Part shown: positions 1-11,874 of the stretch, piece by piece
How positions within the stretch are numbered: the first letter of the stretch is position 1
How the letters are laid out: each line of letters begins with the position of its first letter
Translations under genes and position numbers: made by a program
From: Mercenaria mercenaria
Lineage: Eukaryota; Mollusca; Bivalvia; Venerida; Veneridae
Assembly (NCBI RefSeq): GCF_021730395.1
Contig: NC_069371.1
Location: 73,996,001 to 74,060,000 of the forward strand
Direction: 5' to 3'
Length of the DNA: 64,000 bases
Notes under the pieces: generated by a model
What the model was told of the DNA's origin: nothing
Seen by the model: the letters and a program-made list of their open reading frames with translations, nothing else
Database searches by the model: none

Positions 1-413
1 CTTTTGCGAATTCAATTCTATTTCATTTTGTTTCTGCTGTTACAGTACTGAATTAATTCCACACAGTTGAAAATTATAATATGGTAGCATGAGTTTTCTG
101 TGTCAGAGTTTTGTCAGTGTATGTATCATCTGTCACAAGCCATTTAATTACAGACGACGCATGATTCGAACCTTAAAACAAGTTTTAAAACCACACAGAA
201 GAAAGCAAGATGCACAGACTACTTAAATTATTCAATAATTCACATTCGGCTAAAGTCAAATCGGCATATGACTGGAAGCGGTTAATCCATGATTGGTTGT
301 ATCCAAAACCGAGCAAAACTTGCACGTACATAATTTCATGAATATACTTCATTCCGATATATCAGATGTGCAATTTCAAGTATCATTTTATAGTTACGTC
401 ACTTTATATATCT

Positions 414-750
414 TTTCGTTTTCGTATTGCATGGATTTCCTTGTGACACTTCCATACTATAGGCCGTAAATTTCTACTGCTTGTTCAGAAGTTTCGTCAA
501 GGCATTTCTATATGTTTTAGCACATTTTACATCTACGATAATGCTGCAAGCTTGTTTTATTGTTTGAAATAGTCATTAGCCATGGTATCGAGTATAGATG
601 TGTATTTCTTTAGCAGAGGTTTAGCCATTATGTCATGTAATTTTACTGTTCGCTTAGCAGTTTCATCAAGGAATTTTCAAAGTAAATATTTTGTATATTT
701 TATACCACTGGTAATGTTTCCTGCGAATTTTATTGTTTAGAACAATCATA
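414..750 (-). pseudogene. two decayed copies of the IRG C-terminal end
   Basis: Two stretches (about 414-565 and 594-750) resemble the last ~110 bp of the IRG gene at 774-1952. Shared blocks include GCAGTTTCATCAAG-like sequence, a variant of CACATTTTA, and an AATGTT/AATGCT block in the same order. The two copies also share an extension, TTTTATTGTTTGAAATAGTCAT in one and a close variant in the other, which the gene lacks, so they are closer to each other. They are too short and diverged to be coding. The call rests on alignment by eye. Confidence 0.55.
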
Positions 751-773
751 AAAGATAAAGGGTAAGGGTAGGT

Positions 774-1952
774 CTATGTCATGCTTTTCTTTGCTAAACT
801 TTTTGTCATTATCCCATGTATTTCTATTGCTCGTTCAGCAGTTTCATCAAGACATTTTTGTAAGTAAGATGCACATTTAATGCCAAGCGCAATGTTGCCA
901 ACTACAGGTATGTAATTTGTCAGATGAAACAGCGACTGCTTCAGGCTTTCATACATAGTTTTATCATGAGAGTACATCTTGGCGTCAACATCTTCTTTAT
1001 CGTCTTCAGAAAGATCACACACTTCACCTCCGACTTTTAAGGATGCTGTATCGACTCTGAACTGTTCGCCGTAAAATTTTATCTCTCCTGAAACAACACT
1101 TGAATCCGAGGCCTTCTTTAACGAACTATTTTCCACACTAGCGATCATTCCAGCAAAGGAAGATATCATTGGGATTCTTTGTTCAAGACGTTTCTTCTTC
1201 TTTTTAATAACTTCCCTTGAGAGGCATGCCAGAGAAAAAACTAAAGCTTCTTGTTTCATCTCAATAGCATCTTGAATTAGTTTTGTGGTTAAAAGTCCAA
1301 AGTCATATGATTGTTTTTTGAAGTTGTCGATAAGATATATATCCTTCACGTCAAATCTTTGTAAGTTTGACTCCATATCTTTTCTTACTTCTTTCAACAG
1401 AGCAGCTTCATTATGTGTTTTCGGATGGGCTTGCTTGTCATTTTGAACATCGCTTTCTATCTTAGTACGTACAAAATAAAACGGTCTATGACATTCGGCC
1501 GCCTGTTGTGCCAGCCAGAGATCTTCTTTCATAAATCTTGAAGCTGTAATGATTATAAACAAGTCGTACGTTTCGAAGTCAACGTCCTTAAGATAGGTTT
1601 CTTGTGGAAACCTTTCAGTGCCCACTCCTGGCAAATCGTATAAACGGAAGTGGTTATTACCAGGGTAAATGTATTCTTGAACCTCATGAGTGCATTCTGT
1701 AACACCTACTTTAGCTGGATTGTGCTCAATATCATCAGCATTTACACCCCTTATAGCATTGATAAAAGAAGACTTTCCGGCTCCAGATCTACCTGTCACG
1801 GCCATTTTGATGTGGACATCTTTCCATTCGTTCAAATTTGTCTGAAAGTGTTCTGCTAGTCCTTGTATTCCCCCTTCATCGTAGTAAGATTTCAATTGTT
1901 TGACCTTTTCCACGAATCCCGAGTACTTGTTATCATCTGTATTTGCCATGGT
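774..1952 (-). CDS. IRG-family (immunity-related, interferon-inducible-like) GTPase, intact single coding exon
   Basis: The exon encodes 391 residues from ATG at 1949-1947 (MANTDDNK). That start is chosen because a polypyrimidine tract and TTTTTTACAG lie just before the exon at 1952, and the ATG sits in an ACCATGG context; the open frame further upstream is intron. Visible motifs are the G1 P-loop GRSGAGKSS (about residues 53-61), G3 DLPGVGT (105-111) and G4 RTKIE (161-165) in place of the usual TKxD. A C-terminal helical part follows with a hydrophobic stretch NYIPVVGNIALG near residue 350. Known IRG proteins are 400-430-residue GTPases of cell-autonomous immunity that act on internal membranes and pathogen vacuoles. 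Compared with the intact copy at 16.4 kb, the Ala-rich/PIPG segment after the GTPase domain is replaced by a Ser-rich stretch (about residues 266-285). A 5' non-coding exon is expected upstream but was not identified. Confidence 0.88.
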   Translation of the reverse strand, partial: TMANTDDNKYSGFVEKVKQLKSYYDEGGIQGLAEHFQTNLNEWKDVHIKMAVTGRSGAGKSSFINAIRGVNADDIEHNPAKVGVTECTHEVQEYIYPGNNHFRLYDLPGVGTERFPQETYLKDVDFETYDLFIIITASRFMKEDLWLAQQAAECHRPFYFVRTKIESDVQNDKQAHPKTHNEAALLKEVRKDMESNLQRFDVKDIYLIDNFKKQSYDFGLLTTKLIQDAIEMKQEALVFSLACLSREVIKKKKKRLEQRIPMISSFAGMIASVENSSLKKASDSSVVSGEIKFYGEQFRVDTASLKVGGEVCDLSEDDKEDVDAKMYSHDKTMYESLKQSLFHLTNYIPVVGNIALGIKCASYLQKCLDETAERAIEIHGIMTKSLAKKSMT

Positions 1953-2819
1953 CTGTAAAAAAGGTAAAACACTATTCACTAACAAATAATTATATACATT
2001 TACCAGTTATATAAGTATATGGACAATATGTACACTCAACAATGTATATGTGACCAGTTAAAGCTGCATACTATAGGCGACTAATTGACTGAAATATCAA
2101 AGTATTGAATTATGTAAAAGTAAAGTATCTATAAATATGAAGAACGGTTGTGGTAGTAATTAGTGACAAAAATTTATTTGCTTGGCATAGTACATGTATA
2201 TATCATATTATATTATATTATATGTTATGTTATGTTATGTTATGTTATATTATGGTTCTGGAGCTGATAAAAAACGACATCAGTAAGTCAGTAGTTAGAA
2301 AATAACATATAGCAAATGTTTAATACAGTTGATCACGACGAGGATGTTATACGCCTGTGGAATAATTTTTGTTATGTAATCGCGAAAACTTTTCTGTTTA
2401 TTGTGAAAACTCGATACATTTTCGCGAAACTTATCTAGTGAACATCGTTTTCTATCTTAGTACGTACAAAATAAAACGGTTTATGACATACACTTTACAC
2501 TTTTTCTATTCTTATTTCAATCACTTATAGTAAATAAATAATCTCTATTGTGCGACTGTTACAGTAGCGTGGAGCGTGGTGCGTTTCTTATTTTGGTAAT
2601 CAATCAATAAACAACATTCTTAAACTCCAGTTTATTTTCAGTTAAATTACAGAAATATATATTTTAATGATGTTTCTGTCTAAGAGCTTCTCTACCTGGT
2701 TGTGAAAATACGTTTGGGTGTAACCATATGTATAGAAATACAATAGTCTCAACGATAGCAAAACAGATATTAATGTTCAGCCTATATTAATTACTTTTTT
2801 TTTTACACATAATAACTAT
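1953..2819. other. upstream region of the minus-strand IRG gene, no other gene seen
   Basis: This AT-rich stretch should hold the 5' non-coding exon and promoter of the IRG gene, but I could not identify either. It contains an imperfect pentanucleotide repeat (TATTA then TGTTA units) at about 2200-2255 and the 50-bp IRG copy. Confidence 0.5.
2440..2489 (-). pseudogene. isolated 50-bp copy of the IRG G4-motif region
   Basis: This segment matches 1445-1494 inside the IRG gene at 48 of 50 positions by eye, in the same orientation, about 490 bp upstream of the coding exon. It corresponds to the residues around FYFVRTKI. No other similarity to the gene is visible on either side. Confidence 0.8.
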
Positions 2820-2820
2820 G

Positions 2821-2879
2821 TGTTATTGCATGCTATTTATCGCCGACCACTCCAGTCGGCGATAAGGCATGCAATAACA
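2821..2879. repeat. 22-bp-stem hairpin
   Basis: Arms TGTTATTGCATGC (2821-2833) and GCATGCAATAACA (2867-2879) are perfect complements. An inner pair ATCGCCGAC (2839-2847) and GTCGGCGAT (2855-2863) closes a 7-nt loop, with an internal bulge of 5 versus 3 nt. It could be a precursor-like RNA hairpin or the remnant of a palindromic transposon. Nothing beside it decides between these. Confidence 0.7.
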
Positions 2880-3539
2880 TACTTGTTGCTACTTGATGTG
2901 GTGACAGTTTATTTTGATAAGCAAAAATTACAGCTTATATATTTGGCCATGTGTGCTCATTCACGTCTAAATTATGATATTGGTATCACTTTCAAAGATA
3001 AGGCAAATTAGCATTGTCTTTAGATAATAAGCAGATGTTCTTCCCATTTTTTTTAATATTAAATAAATGATTAAATTTGTTTTAGCTATAGTCACTTTTA
3101 AGTATAATGTACGTACTTTACAAATGCATTCTCCCTGCTTGCAAAAAAGACAACAAAAAAAAACCCAATAAATTTGTAATCCTCTCTGTGTTTCATGATG
3201 CTGTCTTCTTTTATCTGAGGAATGGCATACTTTGACCCGAAACAACTTCTACATATCTATAATTATGGTTAAAATTAACCATAAACATTAGCTCTATTAC
3301 CAGGCTATCTGACATCTACAGCAAGTGTCTGCAAATCCATGACATTCATTTATTTTGACTGATATAAAATCCCCATTATTGCTGAGAAAGCAACAATAGT
3401 GAGATATTGGTGACGAACCACAAGACTGCAAGCTCCACATTGGCCAAATAAATAATCCGTGTGCGACTCGCTGTAACACGAGCGCAGATTGTATGTTTTA
3501 CATCGTGATATGAGCCGTGCCATGAGAAAACCAACATAG

Positions 3540-3625
3540 TGGGTTTGCGACCAGCATGGATCCAGACCAGCCTGCGCATCCGCGCAGTCTGGTCAGGATC
3601 CATGCTGTCCGCTTTTAAAGCCTAC
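3540..3625. repeat. palindromic core of a dispersed MITE family
   Basis: CATGGATCCAGACCAG and CTGGTCAGGATCCATG form inverted arms around GCGCATCCGCGCAG. The preceding TTTGCGACCAG and the central GCGCATCC blocks match the middle of the elements at 15565-15778 and 31286-31483, so this is a variant core of that family. Confidence 0.55.
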
Positions 3626-3654
3626 TACAATTAGAGAAACCGGATGCGCAGATT

Positions 3655-4395
3655 TGATTTGATATCTGGAAATTAAAATGCTATATTTCTTAAATATGCT
3701 TTGAAACTTAATTACAGACATACTATATGTTATGGAAACACATGAGAATTAATTTATTTTACTGCATGTACTTCTTACGATATAAATCGAAAAAGGTTTG
3801 TAACGCTTTGCTCGAGGTAAACTGCCTCGATTATAGATATATGGAGGATATTACATGAGTGTCTTTTCATATTGAATTTATCAAACGAGTTGAATAAAAT
3901 GATAACAAGCGAGGCTTTTCCGATCATTTTATCAATTTCATTCAACAAGTGTAATAAATTCTATCTGGAAAGAGACAAATGTAATATTCTTTTCACCACA
4001 TGTAAGCTTTTCCTGTTGAAACATCAAAATTTCTTCTTTCTTTACCTATTATAGAACAATTAAATTCGACCAACGTCTCCTATAGATAAACGACACCAAC
4101 GTCAAAGCTTTATTACACAAGTGTATTATCAAATTTATGTAATAACATTATTACACCCCCGCGACGTCAAACATGTGATAACTATATTTAAACATCGCGG
4201 TATTGGTAACGACAGCGGGAAAATTATTGCCGCGGCAGGCCGGGTTTGATTCCCGACGCGATCATCTATTTTCCTGATCTGTTTAGAGAAACAAAAATTC
4301 ATATAATTCTAATATTCATAACATGACCAAACTTCGATTTGAACGAAAAATCATTTTAGCCAAAACCTAGAGGTCAGTACCTTTAAGTAAAAACT
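3655..4395 (+). repeat. dispersed repeat with tRNA-like B box, copy 1 (interrupted)
   Basis: Its two ends match the repeat at 21826-22255 (opposite strand). The left part runs from GATATCTGGAAATTAA to the GAGGTAAACTGCCTC block near 3830. The right part starts at GCGGTATTGGTAACGACAGC (about 4197) and ends at GAGGTCAGTACCTTTA (about 4385). The right part carries GGTTTGATTCCCGAC, a plausible RNA polymerase III B box. About 300 bp in the middle (3845-4180) is absent from the other copy and looks like an insertion or a longer subtype. Confidence 0.65.
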
Positions 4396-7300
4396 ACGTA
4401 GTTGAAAGTAATCAAATGTAATCAAAATTTTGATTCTCCCATAGACTTCCATTATGAAAACTTGCGCGGGGTACACTCTTTTCAAATCAGTCCGGCAAAA
4501 ATTAATCCGAACGTGCAAAACCAACGTAGAACAGCACAGCATTAATATGATATTCTTTCCATCGACATTTCTTCTTTCTTTACTTATCATATACAATGTC
4601 CGTTCAAGAAGTATATTCTATATTTATTTCGTGAAAAATGTGATTAAAAGGCATGCCCCGATAATAGCGAAAATTCGATATAGACTTGCTCTAATCATAA
4701 GAAATAAAATATAAAATGGAATATAGCTGAAGAATATATCGTGGTCTAGGAGCTAGTCTTACGGCATACATCTTACGCAACATGATAATACATTACTGCC
4801 TGCCAGCATAAACTATACTCACTAATTAGATATAGCACAGCCAAACGTAAATATTCAGAAACTCCATTATTTTCTGTTTTTACAGCGATAAAGCAGATGA
4901 ATCTATCCTTTAATCGGGCAACAAGAGGAAAGATTTCTTATTTTGCGAAATGTATACAAGATGAATTAAAAGCTCATTTGGCCGGGGGTAGTGTTAAATT
5001 GAATATTATTATTATTGTTGTGAAACGTTTTACCCATGTCACTTAAATTAGGAAATAATGTATAGAAAACCCGTGTTAAAACGTTCGCTTATCAATGTCA
5101 CACACGCTGCCATATGATATATATTTTATTGTACCGAAGAAAACAATTAAATACATATGAAAAAAAGATTAATTACATAAAATTAAGTACATAATTTTTT
5201 TTTAAATGTTTTAATTCATTTAATACAACAGTTTCATCTTTTCAACATCCTCTTGAACAAGTTCAACAAGGAAAACAAAATATCACATTAGAAGATGAAA
5301 ATCTAAAGATTAGCAAGAAATTGCTATATTTTCATAACATTAACAATTATTATTAAAACTATTAACTGTTATATGCGTACAAAGGAGGCAATCATTTCAT
5401 CCATTTGGATCCTAAGAAATAGAAGCAGTTATTTGCCTTTATGTGACAGCGGTCACATGACCTGTCAGTCACTTTCGATTGATCACGTGTCAAAAAGGGT
5501 TGAAAATGTTTTTGATAGCCAAAATATCTTTCTCGGGTGATGGGATTTTATCATTGTAGGCAAAAGTGAGGCATAATAATAATCAAATAATGCCCTCTTG
5601 TTCAGTTTATCAGTACCTGTGTTATGCATTTATTGTTGACAAGGGGACAAACCTGTCTATTCATCCGTATACAAAACAAAAATGATCATATGTTGGAACC
5701 TCACAGACAGCCCAACTTAGTTTCATGTCTCGCTTCTATAATGATACTAATGACTGACAACCAGTCTTTCCGGATATCAACATGGTCAAAGCTGTGATAA
5801 ATTAACAAGTGGAGAAATGATAACACGAGACTTTCTGAACAGATTACTGTACATGACGAGAAACAAGGCACACCATATTATTCATCTTCTGGCAAAAGTA
5901 CAAACAACCTAAGCTATGAACAGCTATTAGGCCGTATTTAAAAATATGTGTTTGTGGTATAAGTAGGTACGTAGGGATTGTTTTTCATATAGGGATGAAT
6001 TACTTTTTTTCATCTGACTGGCCAGAAAAAAAAGTTCCCATCGATTTTACTGGTAGGTCGTGATACCGTAATCAAATGATTTTCTAATGATAGCTTTATC
6101 CTAGTCTAGCTCACTGCCAGAATGGTTATTTATTTAATACTGCACATATTTTAAAGTTAATTTTAAGCCTCTAAAATAGCACGTTTTTATGGCTAAACCA
6201 TACGAGAATAAACGTAATTTCTGATGCATACATAAACGTACATGTGAATATATCAAATGATTTAAATCTCAGTCTTTCAGTTGTCGTAATTAATTTGTCA
6301 AATATATCATTACACGTCACCTAAATATATATATTGCTTTCTTTAAAAAAAAAAGTCTGCTACCATAAATAACTCAGGTGTTCAAGTTAAGTTAGTTTTT
6401 ATTGAGGGTTTTAGCCTTTAGCCTCCTGGCGGCAAGTGATTGCCTTTATGATCAATTTTCAGTGAACACCCTTCGAATAATAAATGGTACTGCCCAAACT
6501 GAATGATAGACCCGTCCACTTTTGGACATATAGCAGGGTAAAAGTTAGACCTGTTCATAGACTATGACACATTATTCTTTTAATTTTAATGTTCAAAACT
6601 GTGAATATATCCAGTCTATATCCTAAGTCCAATATCATATTACAATCAGTCTCTAAAACAGACTGGCATTTGTCACTTTTACATAAAAAAGGAAAAATAA
6701 CAAAAATCTGAAATTTTGTATCAGTCTAGTGACCAGTCTAGGTAAAGGTTAGATAATAATTGAGAAAAACAGTACGACGGTTGAACACATTAGTTCCTAT
6801 TATAAATGATTTGCTCAAAACATTCCGTCGAAACTTTTCCCATTGCATTTCATTCTTTTAAGATATTAATGCTATTGGAATGTCTGAAAACATCTGACCG
6901 AAAGGTTACACATCTGCCATTGATATAACTGTTCTGTCCTTAACATAAAACAATTTGGTTAATAGTGCGTCTAAAAATATCTCACTAATTGCAATATTAC
7001 CTGGTTATCATAAAAAAATCCTTTTTCGATTATAACTAGTTTTACATTTTACAAATTTAACAAAAAACAACCTACGTTTTACTTGGGAAAAAAAGAGAAA
7101 ATGATACTCACTGGTGTTTAATCCCAATGTTGTATTAACAACTGCTTGGAAGATAGAACGCGTTGAACATGTCTGAACTTTGGGGTAAAATGCCTGTTTT
7201 CTGTTTGAACAATTGTTACGTTTAGCCTTTTGAAAAAAAGTATGTATAACATATGTCAAGCTGATGAGATTACAATGGTAAAATATGTCGATAAGTTAGA

Positions 7301-7473
7301 AAAAAAAGTTTGAAATATGCACCCTCTCAATGATCCACTTCATCAGGAACAAGGGATTCCGTAAACTCTGCATCCAGATTTAATCAAGGCTTCCGAGGGC
7401 GGTAGTAGAATCTTTTTATTTTTTGTCTGAAATAGTGCCAATTTAATATCCAGAAGCGTATTTTCGACAAAAA
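4396..7473. other. AT-rich intergenic region, no gene recognised
   Basis: No open frame here resembles a known protein or shows a splice pattern I trust. A fragment at 4430-4540 shares CCCATAGACTTCCATTATG and ATCCGAACGTGCA blocks with the element at 45556-46159. A MITE copy lies at 6411-6549. The rest shows nothing beyond poly-A/T runs. Confidence 0.5.
6411..6549. repeat. short copy of a dispersed MITE family
   Basis: The blocks AGTGAACACCCTTCGAATA, AATGGTACTGCCC and AGCAGGGTAAAAGTTA align with the element at 62164-62348. The palindromic core seen at 31286-31483 is missing, so this is an internally deleted form. Confidence 0.6.
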
Positions 7474-8287
7474 CTACGACAATATAGTGAAACATCGCTC
7501 GCTCACTTATTTTATTAAAATAATGGCAATACAGTGAAACATCGCTCGCTCACTGATATTATTAAAATAACGGCAATACAGTGAAACATCGCTCGCTCAC
7601 TTATGTTATTAAAATAACGGCAATACAGTGAAACATCGCTCGCTCACTTATGTTATTAAAATAACGGCAATACAGTCACACTTCGCTCGCTCACTTATGT
7701 TATTAAAATAACGGCAATACAGTTAAACATCTCTCGTTTATGTTATCAAAATAATGACAATACAGTGAAACATCGCTCGCTCACTTATGTTATTAAAATA
7801 ACGGCAATACAGTGAAACATCACTCGCTCACTTATGTTATTAAAATAACGGCAATACAGTGAAACATCACTCGCTCACTTATGTTATTAAAATAACGGCA
7901 ATACAGTGAAACATCGCTCGCTCACTTATGTTATTAAAATAACGGCAATACAGTTAAACATCTCTCGTTTATGTTATCAAAATAATGACAATACAGTGAA
8001 ACATCGCTCGCTCACTTATGTTATTAAAATAACGGCAATACAGTGAAACATCGCTCGCTCACTTATGTTATCAAAATAACGGCAATACAGTGAAACATTG
8101 CTCGCTCACTTATGATATTAAAATAACGGCAATACAGTGACACTTCACTCGCTCACAAATGTTATTAAAATAACGACACTACAGTGAAACATCTCTCGTT
8201 TATGTTATCAAAATAATGACAATACAGTGAAACATCGCTCACTTATGTTACTGAAATAACGACAATACCATGAAACATCGCTAGCTC
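7474..8287. repeat. 47-bp satellite array with 231-bp higher-order repeat
   Basis: About 17 tandem copies of a 47-bp unit beginning CAGTGAAACATCGCTCGCTC, each containing the short palindrome GTTATTAAAATAAC. A 43-bp variant, recognisable by CATCTCTCGTTTATG and ATAATGACAATA, starts at 7720, 7951 and 8182. Those starts are exactly 231 bp apart, which equals four 47-bp units plus one 43-bp unit. Confidence 0.95.
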
Positions 8288-9269
8288 AAGCATTGATTGT
8301 TCGAGAACCAGAGCTCTGTTGTCACTGGCCATTTTCTTTATATTCTATATATCTGGATTATCCGAAACCCTGGATTAACATTTACCTTAAGGACTCGAGC
8401 CATCGTCATCGCTATATTCTAATATTCATTTAATAAACTTATATGACACATGGACACTTGAAGCTTCAACAGCAATTATCTTAACTATATATCATATAAT
8501 TAATGTAATTTTTTGTCTTTAGATCTAGCCTAACAAACCCGTTTTGTTGCTGTTTTATTATAACTTTTCTGGCGAGACAAGAGTAAATAAAAATTGAATA
8601 ATATATATATATTAAAATGCTTTAATGTGTGCTAATGCATCCTATATATAATATTGCATTGTGTCAGCAAATAAACGCATGCTTGTACCTTTCCGTATAC
8701 TGCATTCGCAACAGTGATTTTGTCCGCAATATATCATGGAAATGGATATTGAAAGTGAGTATATATTTCATTTCTAACTTGTTACATCTCTTTTTCATTC
8801 ATTTATACACATAAAACGTAAACTAAAGCATATAGTCAAATACAACAATAATGGTTGTTTTATATGAAGTTTTATGAAAATGACCGAGTTTTGTATGAAT
8901 TATTTGAACGGCAAGGCGCTGTACGTTGACCGAATTTATAGTATTCACCTTGATTGTCTTCTAGCATTGTTCGCATGTTTTAACTAATCATAAATAAAAA
9001 CGTTCGAAAAATAAAGTGTAAAAAAACTTGAAAAATTAAATTTTGCAATACAACGTTTTATGATGTATCGTAAATCAGTCCATGTGTCTATTTTTAGACT
9101 GACCTGAAAGCAGCCAGGTTGAGACAAAGGTCATCAGCGAGTGTTAGGTATGTTATTCATCTTTGTAAACGAGTTTGTTGTCATGCATTTTATCTCTGTC
9201 AGCGATGTGTGTACATGAATATACAATGATTCATTAACATTTCGTATATTTTTTATTGTATAATGAGAG
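8288..9269. other. intergenic, nothing recognised
   Basis: AT-rich sequence with no protein-like open frame, recognisable repeat or RNA gene. Confidence 0.4.
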
Positions 9270-9270
9270 G

Positions 9271-11144
9271 GCATACAACAAAATATGGATTGGGGTCTTG
9301 GAGTGGAGTTTTGGAGTGGAGTCTGGAGTGAGATCTTGGAGTGACCTTGGTGCCTAATTTGGAGAGAAACTTTGAAGTGAAATTGAATATGGTTGTTTTC
9401 ATTTAAAGTTTGAAAAGTTATTAAGATTAAAAACAGAGATGTTATTGGTGACATTTCATAAAACGAAATACAATAATGATTAATGTATGATGATGTTGTT
9501 GTTGCTGCTGCAAACGATGATAAAAATGGTGATTGTTGGTATGAAGAATCAAATTTAATATATCGTGAGACTGGCAGTTATACTTTTGATTATGGGAATG
9601 CTGCTGGTTTGTTTTATATAATAATGTTTACAATAAAAACTTTCAATTGTTTTTCGTGTCTTTAGATTGAAAATGTATATCACCAGTTGTTACCGTCATC
9701 ATTATCGTCATCATTGATATCCTGAAAATCAATTTATCACACTTGACAGACAAAATCATGCCACACTCTCAAAGAAAAGAATTGTCTAAATTTCAATCAT
9801 AACCATTACCATTAACAACAATACAAACACCTAGAGTCATCATCAACAACTATAACATCAAGAAAGCGTTATCTTTCGACTACAACAGTTTTCCATCTTG
9901 TTCGTCAGCAAAAATATCAGTAAAAACTAACGATGATAATTATGCTGTAATATCCGATGATGATGATGATAATGATGACAGTGGTGATGGTGACTGGTGA
10001 TTGTGATGATGATGTTAATGATAATTATTTTGGTAATAATAGCGATGATTGTGTGATGTTATTGTTGTTGGTGATGATGATGGTGGTCGTCGTCGTGATG
10101 AAGATGATAATGTTTATGAAGATGGTGATGATGATGATCTTTATGATGGGTGGTGCTGGTGATGATAGTGTTTGTTATGATGGTGATTGTCATTATTGTT
10201 GTTAAGATAGTAGTGATGATGATGATAGTGGTATTGGTGATAAAAATGTGGATGATGATTGTTGTGGTGGTGGTTGTGATGATAGTAGTGACGGTGATAA
10301 TAATAATAGTGATGATGATGATGATGATGATGGTGGTGATGATGATGGTGATAGTGATGATGATGTCATCAATTGAAATAAATTGGTGATAAAGGAGTAC
10401 CCAAGCATGTGGAATAATGCCATGACTTGCAGTGATAAGCCCATTGTGTTCATTGTATAATATAAACATGGTTAATGTTTTCATGCTTCCAAATTGGCAT
10501 GTTTTTTTTTTTTGTTTTTGTTTTTTATTTTGGTTTAGAAATACATGTCATTGTTATTTCACTGACAACATTGTAATGAACAAATCTTCATCGCTATCAA
10601 CATCATCATCATCAAAAACATCCTGTCATCAAAATAATCATCATCATGATCATAATCAGCAGCATCAGCAACAAAAATCAAAATAAAATCACCATAAAGA
10701 AGCGGCATAACTACATGTCATTCTTTTCCCTCCCGTTCTCAATTAAGAAAAATGAACAATATCATCATAATCAATACTATTAACATCATCAGCTGCATTT
10801 TCATCATCAGCTTTATATAAAAATAATCATTGACAAATCTTAAGGTAATATAAGCATACTTCTCATAAACATCATCATCAAATACTGCTACAAAAACTAT
10901 CACCGTCATCATCATCATCATCGGTAGCTGCGCTATTTCCAACAAAATTCTGTCTCTTTCCGCCACTTTCATTCTTTATAACCTTTATCATGTAATAAAT
11001 TTATCTGATATGAAAAAAAAAAACCATATGGTTTTGACTCAAATCTCTCTACCATTTTTCACTCCAAGGCCGCTCCAAAATTTCACTCCATGACTCCACT
11101 TCATGACTCCACTCCAAGACTCCACTCCATATGTTGTCGTATGC
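9271..11144. repeat. fold-back element with ~75-bp terminal inverted repeats around GAT/ATC arrays
   Basis: The left arm (9271 to about 9345) begins GCATACAACAAAATATGG and continues as repeated GGAGTGGAGT words. The right arm (about 11060 to 11144) is its reverse complement, ending GTTGTCGTATGC. Between them, a long GAT-rich array on the plus strand (about 9955-10375) faces ATC-rich stretches (about 10580-10680 and 10745-10925), so the interior is also self-complementary. Open frames inside are translated trinucleotide repeats, not genes. No clear target-site duplication was seen. Confidence 0.75.
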
Positions 11145-11841
11145 CTAATGGGTCAGTTTACATCTCCGCTGTCAAATTACGGCGTGGCTGTACTCATGTG
11201 AAAGAACGATATGAGCACACATGCTGATTTAGCCATTTCACGGTTGACACGGTAATTGCAACTGTTAGAACTCTGCTCTATTTCATTGCATTTTTTCCCT
11301 TTAAATATACAATAGTAATTTTTAGGAGAGAGCTGTCAAGTTATGCATTCTCTGCCCGAAAGACATAGCAAAATCGCTAGCATGTAGAGTAGCTACTAGC
11401 CTGTTATTTTTATTTTGATATGTTTCCATTTTCACACTGTAAACTTTCAATAATGTAAAATGCTCTTTTGAATATATGCGTGTATAACCGTACATTCGGC
11501 AGTAAGAAAATTTATCCATGTTATAATTATGAAGGGAAATGTTCCTCAAATTAGAATTAGAAATTCGTGTGAAAAATTAAAATCCTCGAAACAGATTAGG
11601 AAATGCAAGAACGCTGAAACGATATATCTGAAGGGAAATCGGCGAGTAGGAAAGCTACTTTGAACCCTATCTTCGCAGTGCGTTAAAACAAAATTAATGA
11701 AAATTTTCGATAGAAGATTTTGGTATCATATGCAACTCGAACAACTGCAAAATATGTACCAAAATAATGAATACGAACGTTACCTTTTTTCAAGAATATG
11801 TCGTTAAACATTCTAATGCACAAAACAGGTGCACCCGCCGT

Positions 11842-11874
<33 letters not shown>

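Noticed and set aside
7474-8287. Regular repeats that might be taken for a CRISPR array
   Set aside because: The units are contiguous 47-bp satellites without unique spacers, in an evidently eukaryotic sequence. The same applies to 21155-21735.
9957-10484. Met/Val-rich and Ile/Thr/His-rich open frames on both strands
   Set aside because: They are translations of imperfect GAT/ATC repeats that happen to lack stops.
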